A stretch of DNA of 59,872 nucleotides from Mycobacterium kyorinense (GTDB lineage: Bacteria; Actinomycetota; Actinomycetes; Mycobacteriales; Mycobacteriaceae), in contig NZ_LQPE01000161.1 of NCBI RefSeq assembly GCF_002101735.1, positions 1-59,872 on the forward strand, written 5' to 3'. The translations under genes were made by a program, and so were the position numbers. Each line of letters opens with the position of its first letter. Within the stretch, counting starts at the first letter, position 1. The notes under the pieces are model-generated. The model was given only the letters and a program-made list of their open reading frames with translations, was not told the DNA's origin and made no database searches. Positions 52,360-59,640 of this stretch are shown here, piece after piece.

Positions 52360-52893
52360 CTAGACGCGTCGACGCTCCCTTTCGGCGGCCAACTGCGTGC
52401 TGACCACGTCGTAAGCCATGCTCTGGCTGTATCCGCGGCGCCCGAGCATCGCCACCAGCCTGCGGGTGGCTCGTGCGTCGTCGTTCTCGTTGTTCAGCGA
52501 CTCCCGGCGCAACCTGGCCCGCACCAGCTTCTCGGCCCGGTCCCGCTCGGCGGCAGGTTTGATGCCGTCGAGCACCGCGGTGATCACGTCGTTGTCGACG
52601 CCTTTGGTGCGCAGCTCAGCGGCCAACGCCCGCTTGCCTTTTCCGGCGTTGGTTCGCCGGGAGTGCACCCATTGTTCAGCGAAGTCGACGTCGTCGACCA
52701 GGCCCACAGCGGCCAGGCGGTCCAGTACCCGGGCGCTGATGTCGTCGGGATATCCCCGCTTGGCCAACTGCCCGGCCAGCTCTGCGCGGGTGCGCGACCG
52801 CGCGGTGAGCAGGCGCAGGCACAATGCCCGCGCCTGCTCCTCGCGAGCCGGCGCCCCGTCAGAAGTCGACGGGGGCGGGCAGGACTTCGTCAT
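52360..52893 (-). CDS. recX: RecA regulator RecX
   Basis: A 177-residue RecX protein equivalent to Rv2736c, which binds RecA filaments and limits their activity. Helical three-repeat pattern: ALCLRLLTARSRTRAELAGQ, LVDDVDFAEQWVHSRRTNAG, and GVDNDVITAVLDGIKPAAER. The start lies inside the recA 3' end, overlapping by 35 bases, as I recall for M. tuberculosis, so it is expressed with recA. Confidence 0.94.
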   Translation of the reverse strand: MTKSCPPPSTSDGAPAREEQARALCLRLLTARSRTRAELAGQLAKRGYPDDISARVLDRLAAVGLVDDVDFAEQWVHSRRTNAGKGKRALAAELRTKGVDNDVITAVLDGIKPAAERDRAEKLVRARLRRESLNNENDDARATRRLVAMLGRRGYSQSMAYDVVSTQLAAERERRRV

Positions 52894-55210
52894 CGGTCAC
52901 CACGGCGCCAATGCCGAGCTTTTCCTTGATCTTCTTCTCGATCTCGAGGGCCACTTCGGTGTTCTCCATCAGGAAGTTTCGGGCGTTCTCCTTGCCCTGG
53001 CCGAGCTGCTCGCCCTCGTAGGTGAACCAGGAGCCGGACTTACGGATGAAGCCCTGGTCCACGCCCATGTCGATCAGCGAGCCTTCCCGGCTGATGCCCT
53101 TTCCGTACAGGATGTCAAACTCGGCCTGTTTGAAGGGGGGTGAGCAGTTATGCACGACAACCCCTTCCGCGACGAGGTTATGCAGTTCCTCGACCTCGAG
53201 GTCGAACGTCCGTACCCGCCGCGTTGGCAGCACTTCTCGGATCACTGAGTACCGGAGTTCTTCGGCCAGCACCTCATGAAGGAACTTGTCGTCCAAGGCG
53301 TCCGCCAGCGCCTGCACGCGGTCCCTGCGGAGACGACCGACACCCAAGACCTGCTTCATGCCGCCACGAGGATCGCCGGCACCTTTACCGATCATGGAAG
53401 CGGCATCCCGCGCGGTCACCCCACGTTCGTCAAGGTAATTCAGCACGGCATCGGCCACCTCCGCGGCCAGGTATGTCGCCTGTGATCCACGCCGCGGCCC
53501 CCGCGCGGCGTCGGGAATGGCCTTCGTAAGAGCCGTACCGCGTGGCCCCCACATGGGAACTGCGTCGGCGAATGCCGTGACGTTCTCCATGCCCGAGACC
53601 CGTACTTCGAACACTTGGCGCTTGCCTTGGACCCGGCGGCCGTTGACGATACTCGGCCGCTTCTGGGTCGGATCGTAATCGCGAACGGTGCTCACGATGC
53701 CGAATCGCAGCAGCAGCCAATGAATCTGGTGCGCGAGCTGTTCGGAGGTCGTCGTGTAGCCGACCCGAAGCGCTCCAGTCTGTTCCCTACTCACCCAGCC
53801 GTCGCTCTCAAAGAGGCCGACGAGCAGGTTGCCGACGACATCGGCGGCGATATCTGGCTCGAAGAACCAGTCGGGAATCGTCTTCTCCCACGCCAGCTTG
53901 CCGTAGATCCCGGCCCGCCGGCAGAGGTCGAGGACATCGTTGCGTTCACCGGGTCGATGAGCGATCGCAAGTGACATACGCCCCTGCGGATGAGCCGCGC
54001 AACCAAGCGTCGCCGCGATTCGGGTCACGTCGTCAATAAGCGCCTGCTGGACATTGATGAAGTTGATAGGGGTCTTACCCCCCACGTAGCCATCTCCGAT
54101 CAGATAGCCGAGCAGCCGTGCGTGATCCGCCGGAATCGGCGCACTAGCACCAAATCCATCGAAGCGCCGCGGTTGTGCCACCCGGTCTCCCTTGCGGAGT
54201 TCCCCGGCCTGGCGCCACCCGTATTCCGTCAGCACCTTGTGATCAGGTGTCGCCCACACGGTTACGCCTCCGGCGATCCGCAATCCGATCACATCCTGCG
54301 TTCCCTGGTCGAACCAGGACACCACGGGCCGTGTATGCAGCGTTCCGTCCTTGGCCGCAGCCACGACGTGAATTTGCTTGCGTCCGTCGACAACATCTTC
54401 GATTCGATGCGTGGTACCGGTAACGGGATCGAAGATCCGAGTGCCTTCGGCTAGGCACTTGTTCTTGACCACCTTAACCCGGGTTCGGTTACCCACCGCG
54501 TCCGTTCCGTCCTTAAGAGTCTCAATTCGCCTGACGTCCAGGCGAACTGAGGCATAGAACTTCAAAGCCTTTCCGCCCGTTGTTGTTTCGGGTGAGCCGA
54601 ACATCACACCGATTTTTTCGCGCAGCTGGTTGATGAAGATCGCGGTGGTGCCCGAATTGTTCAGCGCGCCAGTCATTTTCCGCAGTGCCTGGCTCATCAG
54701 CCGGGCCTGCAGGCCGACGTGGCTGTCGCCCATCTCGCCTTCGATCTCGGCACGTGGCACCAGTGCGGCCACCGAGTCGATGACCAGGATGTCCAACGCG
54801 CCGGAACGGACCAGCATGTCGGCGATCTCTAGCGCCTGCTCACCGGTGTCGGGCTGGGATACCAGCAGCGAATCGGTGTCTACACCGAGCTTCTTGGCGT
54901 ACTCGGGGTCCAGGGCGTGCTCGGCGTCGATGAACGCCGCGATGCCGCCGGCGGCCTGGGCATTGGCCACCGCATGGAGGGCGACGGTGGTTTTACCCGA
55001 GGATTCCGGGCCGTAGATCTCAATGATCCGGCCGCGCGGCAGGCCGCCGATGCCCAGGGCAACGTCCAGTGCAATCGACCCGGTCGGAATGACAGAGATG
55101 GGCTGGCGCACCTCGTCGCCGAGGCGCATCACCGAACCTTTGCCGTAATTCTTGTCGATCTGGGCTATCGCCAGTTCGAGAGCCTTCTCGCGATCAGGGA
55201 CCTGTGCCAT
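52859..55210 (-). CDS. recA: Recombinase RecA precursor containing an intein
   Basis: A 783-residue precursor equivalent to Rv2737c. The N-extein (1-251) and C-extein (689-783) join to a 346-residue RecA. Extein motifs: Walker A GPESSGKTT, Walker B LDILVIDSVAALVPR, loop L2 region INQLREKIGVMFGSPETTTG. The intein is inserted after Lys251 (VVKNK|C) and ends at VVVHN|CSPPF, the same position as in M. tuberculosis. RecA catalyses strand exchange and triggers LexA cleavage. ATG at 55210 starts MAQVPDREKALELAIAQ; upstream frame is open but not coding. It has two promoter elements upstream and recX downstream. Confidence 0.96.
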   Translation of the reverse strand: MAQVPDREKALELAIAQIDKNYGKGSVMRLGDEVRQPISVIPTGSIALDVALGIGGLPRGRIIEIYGPESSGKTTVALHAVANAQAAGGIAAFIDAEHALDPEYAKKLGVDTDSLLVSQPDTGEQALEIADMLVRSGALDILVIDSVAALVPRAEIEGEMGDSHVGLQARLMSQALRKMTGALNNSGTTAIFINQLREKIGVMFGSPETTTGGKALKFYASVRLDVRRIETLKDGTDAVGNRTRVKVVKNKCLAEGTRIFDPVTGTTHRIEDVVDGRKQIHVVAAAKDGTLHTRPVVSWFDQGTQDVIGLRIAGGVTVWATPDHKVLTEYGWRQAGELRKGDRVAQPRRFDGFGASAPIPADHARLLGYLIGDGYVGGKTPINFINVQQALIDDVTRIAATLGCAAHPQGRMSLAIAHRPGERNDVLDLCRRAGIYGKLAWEKTIPDWFFEPDIAADVVGNLLVGLFESDGWVSREQTGALRVGYTTTSEQLAHQIHWLLLRFGIVSTVRDYDPTQKRPSIVNGRRVQGKRQVFEVRVSGMENVTAFADAVPMWGPRGTALTKAIPDAARGPRRGSQATYLAAEVADAVLNYLDERGVTARDAASMIGKGAGDPRGGMKQVLGVGRLRRDRVQALADALDDKFLHEVLAEELRYSVIREVLPTRRVRTFDLEVEELHNLVAEGVVVHNCSPPFKQAEFDILYGKGISREGSLIDMGVDQGFIRKSGSWFTYEGEQLGQGKENARNFLMENTEVALEIEKKIKEKLGIGAVVTDDEVLPAPVDF
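53147..54457 (-). other. RecA intein with LAGLIDADG homing endonuclease
   Basis: A 437-residue protein-splicing element inside recA. Splicing blocks: A CLAEGTRIFDPVTG (Cys1), B with GGVTVWATPDHKVL, F VRTFDLEVEELHNLVAEG, and G VVVHN followed by the extein cysteine. The endonuclease domain has two LAGLIDADG helices: LLGYLIGDG (aspartate at intein residue 122) and LLVGLFESDG (aspartate 219). Both catalytic acids are kept. As I remember the Mtu RecA intein (440 residues), the sequence is closely similar but lacks three residues just after the first motif, where that protein has GDGRDGWVGG and this one GDGYVGG. Confidence 0.93.
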
Positions 55211-55263
55211 GTGCTTCTCCTGTAGTCGGTGTTCGGTTGACCGGTATCGGCCAATTGGCCATG

Positions 55264-55286
55264 ACGCTAGAGAAGGGCACCGACAA
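55264..55286 (-). promoter_or_regulatory. RecA-NDp (ClpR-dependent) promoter of recA
   Basis: On the minus strand TTGTCGGTG (55278-55286), eight bases, then TAGCGT (55264-55269). This fits the RecA-NDp pattern tTGTCRgtg-N8-TAnnnT exactly. It drives LexA-independent DNA-damage induction in mycobacteria, through ClpR/PafBC. It lies 54 bases before the recA start codon. Confidence 0.82.
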
Positions 55287-55330
55287 GACGGCCTGACCAG
55301 CGTCGCAGCGTTCGAACAAGCCCCACAGTA

Positions 55331-55346
55331 ACGAACGTGTGTTCGA
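55331..55346. promoter_or_regulatory. SOS box of recA
   Basis: Minus strand TCGAACACACGTTCGT matches the LexA box TCGAAC-N4-GTTCGA at 11 of 12 fixed positions, 120 bases before recA. It marks the LexA-repressed promoter upstream of the RecA-NDp promoter. Confidence 0.82.
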
Positions 55347-55399
55347 TGGCAAGGAGGCGCGCCGTGCTGCCGGCGGGTAGCTATCAGGGACGCTGCGCT

Positions 55400-55504
55400 C
55401 CCCCAGGGGGTTCCTCCATACGGAGGAAGCAGCATCAAACCCGGGAGACGGTTGAACCAGCGTCCGGTGGTCGCGATGTCACTTTTGTCGCGCCACAGCG
55501 ACAA
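55400..55504. terminator. Cluster of hairpins between the lipoprotein pair and recA
   Basis: CCCCCAGGGGG (55400-55410) abuts TTCCTCC-ATAC-GGAGGAA (55411-55428), and TTGTCGC-N6-GCGACAA lies at 55485-55504. They fall in the gap between the membrane protein gene and the recA promoters, where a terminator protecting the SOS region would be expected. None has a good U tract. The gap 55211-55556 holds no gene. Confidence 0.45.
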
Positions 55505-55556
55505 CCGGTGCAACCGTCAATGCTGAGTTGCCTGACCCCGGACGTGGTGTCGTCGA

Positions 55557-55898
55557 TCAACTTAACCTCTTCTCGGACTCGCGTGCCGTGTCCCCGAGCA
55601 CCTTCGTGAGGGTTTGGTAAGTCGTAACCCAACTTGTCGGTGTGGCGCGGTAGTCGCTATGCCCGTGTGTTGCCGTCGAGGTGGCCGCCGTGGACGTGGT
55701 GGCGGGCCGGTGGTGTGACGTGAAGTTCAGGTGATCGGCCCCGCTTTGCTCGCCATGAACCAGGCTGTCGCGATCAACGACAGCTGCGCAACGCAGCCCA
55801 ACAATGGCAGCCAGAACGAGGAGGAGTACCACGGTGAGAATGGTGTCGATGGTCCGGCTGGCTTTCCGTTGAGCCTGGTTGGACTGCGTGCGCGTCAC
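55557..55898 (-). CDS. Small single-pass membrane protein
   Basis: A 113-residue protein not recognised. A basic N-terminus (TRTQSNQAQRKASRTID) is followed by one transmembrane helix (TILTVVLLLVLAAIVGL) and an outside part rich in H, S and T (HHRPATTSTAATSTATHGHS). It is translationally coupled (ATGA) to the upstream lipoprotein gene, which suggests a joint envelope role. Confidence 0.6.
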   Translation of the reverse strand: MTRTQSNQAQRKASRTIDTILTVVLLLVLAAIVGLRCAAVVDRDSLVHGEQSGADHLNFTSHHRPATTSTAATSTATHGHSDYRATPTSWVTTYQTLTKVLGDTARESEKRLS

Positions 55899-56452
55899 TT
55901 CTTTTCGCGAGGCAATCGGCAGCCGGTGTAGCCCGAGACAACGAGGTTTCCTCTGTACCCGACTCCGATAGATATGCGCGCTGGACCGTAGAACCTGACG
56001 TCGTGATCGCCTGGCTTGTCTTGCATGACTTGACTTTCGGTTGCATCTAGTTTCGCCGCCGCCTTTTTCGTTGCGTCTAGAATCTTGGCCCAGTCTTGCT
56101 CCGAGACCGAGACGTTGGCGGCGATGCGGTTCGGCAGAAAGTAGTCTTTTGCATCGGTTTGCTCATAGGGCTGCTGGCAGTAGCCAGTGTCTGCGTTCTC
56201 GCCCGTCTCCCAAATTATTCCCGGGATAAGTTTGCTTGCGGCGCTGGTGATTTCGTTCATCGCCGCGTCCACTTGAGCCGTGGTGTCTTCAAGCGAGGGC
56301 AGCGTACTGAGTACTTCCAGGGCCTTCGCCGCATCGGTGGGTGGCGTCGGTTCGTAGGGTTGTTTCACGTGGCATCCTGCCGAGGTCAGTGCCGTGGCGA
56401 CCAGGGCGGCGAATACAAGTCCGCAGTGTCGTCGGTTCGGCGGCTTTCGCAT
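55895..56452 (-). CDS. LppA/LppV-like mycobacterial lipoprotein
   Basis: About 185 residues. A signal peptide ends in a lipobox (VATALTSAGC). The mature part carries a LIPGIIWETGENADTGYC segment, a second cysteine near TGCRLP, and helical SVSEQDWAKILDATKKAAAK, similar in pattern to the LppA/LppV lipoproteins of slow-growing mycobacteria. Function unknown. An ATG ten codons upstream (56482) is an alternative start. It lies between clpC2 and the small membrane protein gene, in a block that I do not recall next to recA in M. tuberculosis. Confidence 0.72.
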   Translation of the reverse strand: MRKPPNRRHCGLVFAALVATALTSAGCHVKQPYEPTPPTDAAKALEVLSTLPSLEDTTAQVDAAMNEITSAASKLIPGIIWETGENADTGYCQQPYEQTDAKDYFLPNRIAANVSVSEQDWAKILDATKKAAAKLDATESQVMQDKPGDHDVRFYGPARISIGVGYRGNLVVSGYTGCRLPREKK

Positions 56453-56585
56453 TTGGGTTGTGCCACAACGTATTGACTCCATATACCCACGGAGGTACGG
56501 AGATAGGCTGCCACCGCGCCACGGGCGCACGCCCGTCGCTCCAAGGGGGTATATTGCCGACACCTCAGCTTCCTCATGCTCCTTG

Positions 56586-57293
56586 TCAGTCGCCGGACGA
56601 CGACGGCGGCGCTGCGCGGCGCCGGATGTCGTCAAGGCTGTCGCGCAGCGCCTGCCACACCGTGACGAGGCTGAAAGCAGCCGGCAGCCCACCCGGAATC
56701 GCACCCGGCTCGTCGAGCTGGTCACCGAGCGCGGCGACGGCCGCCTGGGCCAGCTCGACCAGCGCCTGGTCGGTGACCTCGAGCGTGAGCCGATCGTCGG
56801 CGACGCGGATGGTCATGTCGCGACGCCCCTCCTCCGCAGGCCCGTGCTCGTCCGGCGGTCCGCCCTGCAGGACGTCGAGGACGGCGGCGCGAACCCTCGA
56901 CAAGTCACCCACCTGCTCGGCAAGGATTTGCGCGCCGAGCCCATCGGGCTCGTCGAGCAATCCGAGCAAGAGGTGCTCGGTCCCGATGTACGGGTGATTC
57001 AACGCGAGCGCCTCACGCAGCGAGTGCTCCAACGTGCCCTTGCCGCTCGGCGTGAACGGGATGTGCCCGCTCATTTGTTCCGTGCCGGCCCCGACCCGAT
57101 CAATGACCGCGCGGCGAACCGAGTCCGCCGAAACGTCTAGCGCCGCCAGCGCATGGCCGGCCACCGTGTCGGGACGGGCCAGCAACCCCAGCAGGAAGTG
57201 TTCAGTGCCGATGTGGTCGTGTCGCAGTTCGCGCGTCGCCTCTTGGGCGAGAACGACTGCGCGACGCGCCGCATCGGTGAATCGCTCGAACAC
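56586..57293 (-). CDS. clpC2: ClpC2, Clp N-domain protein
   Basis: A 235-residue protein equivalent to Rv2667. Two Clp repeat motifs form an N-domain like that of ClpC1 (FERFTDAARRAVVLAQEATR, HDHIGTEHFLLGLLARPD; repeat 2 ALALNHPYIGTEHLLLGLLD). There is no ATPase module. ClpC2 competes for the same ligands as the ClpC1 N-domain, and is reported to protect mycobacteria from cyclomarin. The C-terminal 80 residues (MTIRVADDRLTLEVTDQALV) are of unknown role. It lies 23 bases after the PPE gene in the same direction. Confidence 0.86.
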   Translation of the reverse strand: MFERFTDAARRAVVLAQEATRELRHDHIGTEHFLLGLLARPDTVAGHALAALDVSADSVRRAVIDRVGAGTEQMSGHIPFTPSGKGTLEHSLREALALNHPYIGTEHLLLGLLDEPDGLGAQILAEQVGDLSRVRAAVLDVLQGGPPDEHGPAEEGRRDMTIRVADDRLTLEVTDQALVELAQAAVAALGDQLDEPGAIPGGLPAAFSLVTVWQALRDSLDDIRRRAAPPSSSGD

Positions 57294-57316
57294 TCACCCA
57301 TCATGCCGTTACCGGA

Positions 57317-58489
57317 TCAACCCACAACCGATTTCGGCATGACCGTGGGCTTGAAGCCGTAACGTGGCGCGCCGAAGCCGAACCCGCCGCGCCCGGCCGA
57401 CGCCACCGACGGCATCCCGGCCGGCACCGCCGCCACCGGCGTGGTTTCTTCTGCCGCGGCCGTCCATCCGGTGCCGGCCAGCGTCGCCGAACCGGTGCCC
57501 GCCGGGGTGGCCGCCGACCAACTGGCCGGCACCGACAATCCGCCCACCGAGGACGCCTGACCCAAACCGGCCGACACCGGCGCCCCGGCGAGGCCGCCCA
57601 AGCTCACCGGCCCCACGGTCCCCATCAGGACCGTTCCTCCCGACGCCTCGCCCGCACCCATAGCCATGGCAGCAGGCAGCGCATTTTCGGCCTTCGCGGC
57701 CCCGATGCCGCCCATAATGCCGCCGAACATGTTCCACGCCGCGATGTTTCCCGCCGCTTGGCTGTAGGTCTGGATGGTGTTCCAAATCCCGATGTTCTGC
57801 GTCGAGTTGATGAAGTCCGACAGGAAACCACCGGACCCGCCGGATCCCGCCAGCGGCGAGGCCATCCCTTGCACCGCGGTGGGCAACGCCGAGACCAGTT
57901 GCGACAGCTGTGCCTGTGTGCCGGCGCCTGACACCGCGACGGCTTGGCCGGCCAGCCCCGCCGGGTTGGTGTTCGGCGCCGGAGAGGTCAACGGCTGCAG
58001 TACTCCGGCGCTGGCCGAGGAGCCCGCGTAGCCGTACATGGCGGCAGCGTCTTGTGCCCACATCTCCATGTAGTGCGCCTCGGTGGCCGCGATCGCCGGG
58101 GTGTTTTGTCCGAGGAAGTTGGTCGCGACGAGCGCCGCCAGCTGCGCCCTGTTGGCGGCGATCACCGGCGGCGGCACCGTCATCGCAAACGCCGCCTCGA
58201 ACGCTGCCGCCGATGCGGTGGCCTGCGCGGCCGCGTGCTCGGCAGCGGCAGCGGTGGTGTTCATCCATGCCACGTAAGGCGCGGCCGCGGCGGCCATCGC
58301 CGCTGACGACGGGCCCAGCCACTCCTCGCCGGTCAGCGCTGAGATGACCGACTTGTAGGACGCTGCCGTCGTGGCGAGTTCGGCGCCCAGCGCATTCCAC
58401 GCCGCGGCAACGGCCATCATCGGCCCCGCACCCGGGCCTGCATACATCCGTGCGGAGTTGATCTCCGGCGGTAATGCTCCGAAATCCAT
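57317..58489 (-). CDS. PPE family protein, SVP subgroup
   Basis: A 390-residue PPE protein. The PPE domain (1-180) begins MDFGALPPEINSARMYAGPG, with WLGPSSAAM and NFLGQNTPAIAATEAHYMEM. A glycine/alanine linker follows, then the SVP segment (GLGQASSVGGLSVPASW) and a tail ending APRYGFKPTVMPKSVVG. Likely substrate of an ESX secretion system with a PE partner from the two genes upstream. Its tail is repeated in the adjacent PE protein. Confidence 0.92.
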   Translation of the reverse strand: MDFGALPPEINSARMYAGPGAGPMMAVAAAWNALGAELATTAASYKSVISALTGEEWLGPSSAAMAAAAAPYVAWMNTTAAAAEHAAAQATASAAAFEAAFAMTVPPPVIAANRAQLAALVATNFLGQNTPAIAATEAHYMEMWAQDAAAMYGYAGSSASAGVLQPLTSPAPNTNPAGLAGQAVAVSGAGTQAQLSQLVSALPTAVQGMASPLAGSGGSGGFLSDFINSTQNIGIWNTIQTYSQAAGNIAAWNMFGGIMGGIGAAKAENALPAAMAMGAGEASGGTVLMGTVGPVSLGGLAGAPVSAGLGQASSVGGLSVPASWSAATPAGTGSATLAGTGWTAAAEETTPVAAVPAGMPSVASAGRGGFGFGAPRYGFKPTVMPKSVVG

Positions 58490-58801
58490 TTCGTGAAACC
58501 TGCTCTCTAATAACCGATTTGATTGCTAAACGACTGCCGGTTTGGGCGCCACCGTGGGCTTGACGCCGTAGCGCGGTGCGCCGAAGCCGACACCTGCGCG
58601 CCCGGCGGAGGCCACCGACGGCATCCCGGCCGGCAGGGTTGTCACCGGCGTGCTTTGCGGAGCGGCGGCGGTCCAGCCCGCGCCCGTCAACGTCGCCGGG
58701 GCCGGGCTGGACGCAGCGGCCGCGCCGGCCCAACTGGGCGGCACCGACAACCGGCCGACTGAGGACGCCTGGCCCACACCCGCCGCCACCGGCGTCCCGC
58801 C
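57320..58801 (-). repeat. Duplicated SVP-tail sequence in neighbouring PPE and PE genes
   Basis: The last 267 coding bases of the PPE gene (57320-57586) and the last 273 of the PE gene (58529-58801) encode the same tail: both read VGxLSVP, then LAG/LTG-TGW-like, VPAGMPSVASAGR and GFGAPRYG. The DNA is also similar, for example the shared stretch CACCGACGGCATCCCGGCCG. It is a direct repeat about 1.2 kb apart. Confidence 0.8.
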
Positions 58802-59368
58802 GAAGCCGGCAGAGCCCGCGACGCCCGTCAACAGCGCTCCGCTCGGGGCGCTCGGACCGACGGCGCCGACAGCCCCGGCCTCAGGGCCAGTCAGCTCACC
58901 CGGAGCCGAAAGCCCGGCGCTTCCGAACTCGAACAGATCCGATGCCGCGGAGCCAAAGTTTCCCGCCTGCATGGCGCCGATGATGGCGGTGTTGCTCAGC
59001 GCGCTGGGCAGGAGCCCGTACGGGCCGGATGCGGCGCCGGTGAACAAACCGAGGAGTCCGCCGGACCCGGAACCGGCACCGGCTGCGTTGGCGGCCTCGG
59101 TGGCGCTATACGAACCCGCGCTGGTGGCCAAGGTGTTGACAAACATTTCGTGAATCGCGGTGGCCTGGGCGCTGACCTGTTGGTAGAGATTTCCGTAGGC
59201 AGCGAACTGGGTCGCCTGCAGGGCCGACACCTCGTCGGCGGCCGCCGGAGCCACAACCGTAGTCGGCGTTGCAGCGGCCGCGTTTTGGGCGGCCATCGTG
59301 GAACCGATCCCGTGCAGGCTGGTGGCCGCAGCCGTAAGCGCTTCGGGCACGGTGGTCACGAAAGACAT
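58526..59368 (-). CDS. PE protein with a PPE-SVP-type C-terminal tail
   Basis: A 280-residue protein. Residues 1-100 are a normal PE domain (MSFVTTVPEALTAAATSLHG, YQQVSAQATAIHEMFVN). A glycine/alanine linker (about 100-190) is followed by an SVP tail (GVGQASSVGRLSVPPSW ... ASAGRAGVGFGAPRYGVKP), normally found at the end of PPE proteins. This makes it a PE/PPE-SVP hybrid. ATG overlaps the end of the upstream PE gene by 13 bases; the PPE gene follows 36 bases after its stop codon. Confidence 0.88.
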   Translation of the reverse strand: MSFVTTVPEALTAAATSLHGIGSTMAAQNAAAATPTTVVAPAAADEVSALQATQFAAYGNLYQQVSAQATAIHEMFVNTLATSAGSYSATEAANAAGAGSGSGGLLGLFTGAASGPYGLLPSALSNTAIIGAMQAGNFGSAASDLFEFGSAGLSAPGELTGPEAGAVGAVGPSAPSGALLTGVAGSAGFGGTPVAAGVGQASSVGRLSVPPSWAGAAAASSPAPATLTGAGWTAAAPQSTPVTTLPAGMPSVASAGRAGVGFGAPRYGVKPTVAPKPAVV

Positions 59369-59640
59369 GACTTCTCCTCACTTTGAGCTGCGCCCGCCGA
59401 CATGAGAGCCGTGAACATCTGATGCATCGCGGCGGCTTGGGCGCTGACCTCCTGATACGTCGCGGCGTGCACCGCGAACTGCGCCGCGGTAAGGGCCGAC
59501 ACCTCGTCGGCGGCGGCCGGAGCCAGCCTGGTTGTCGGGACGGCCGCAGCCGCGTTCCCCGCCGCCATCGCCAAGCCGATCCCCCGCAAGTTGGCAGCGG
59601 CCGCTGCCAGCGTTTTCGGCTGAATAGGTGCCAAAGGCAT
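59356..59640 (-). CDS. PE family protein
   Basis: A 94-residue PE-domain protein (MPLAPIQPKTLAAAAANLRG, YQEVSAQAAAMHQMF). GAGGAGG precedes the ATG at 59640. The C-terminal residues AGAAQSEEKSCLS are encoded by the leader and first codons of the next PE gene, read in another frame. First gene of a PE-PE-PPE operon. Confidence 0.88.
   Translation of the reverse strand: MPLAPIQPKTLAAAAANLRGIGLAMAAGNAAAAVPTTRLAPAAADEVSALTAAQFAVHAATYQEVSAQAAAMHQMFTALMSAGAAQSEEKSCLS

Noticed and set aside
55211..55513. Upstream extension of the recA frame
   Set aside because: It crosses the SOS-linked promoter region and lacks RecA similarity; the family start is MAQVPDREK at 55210.
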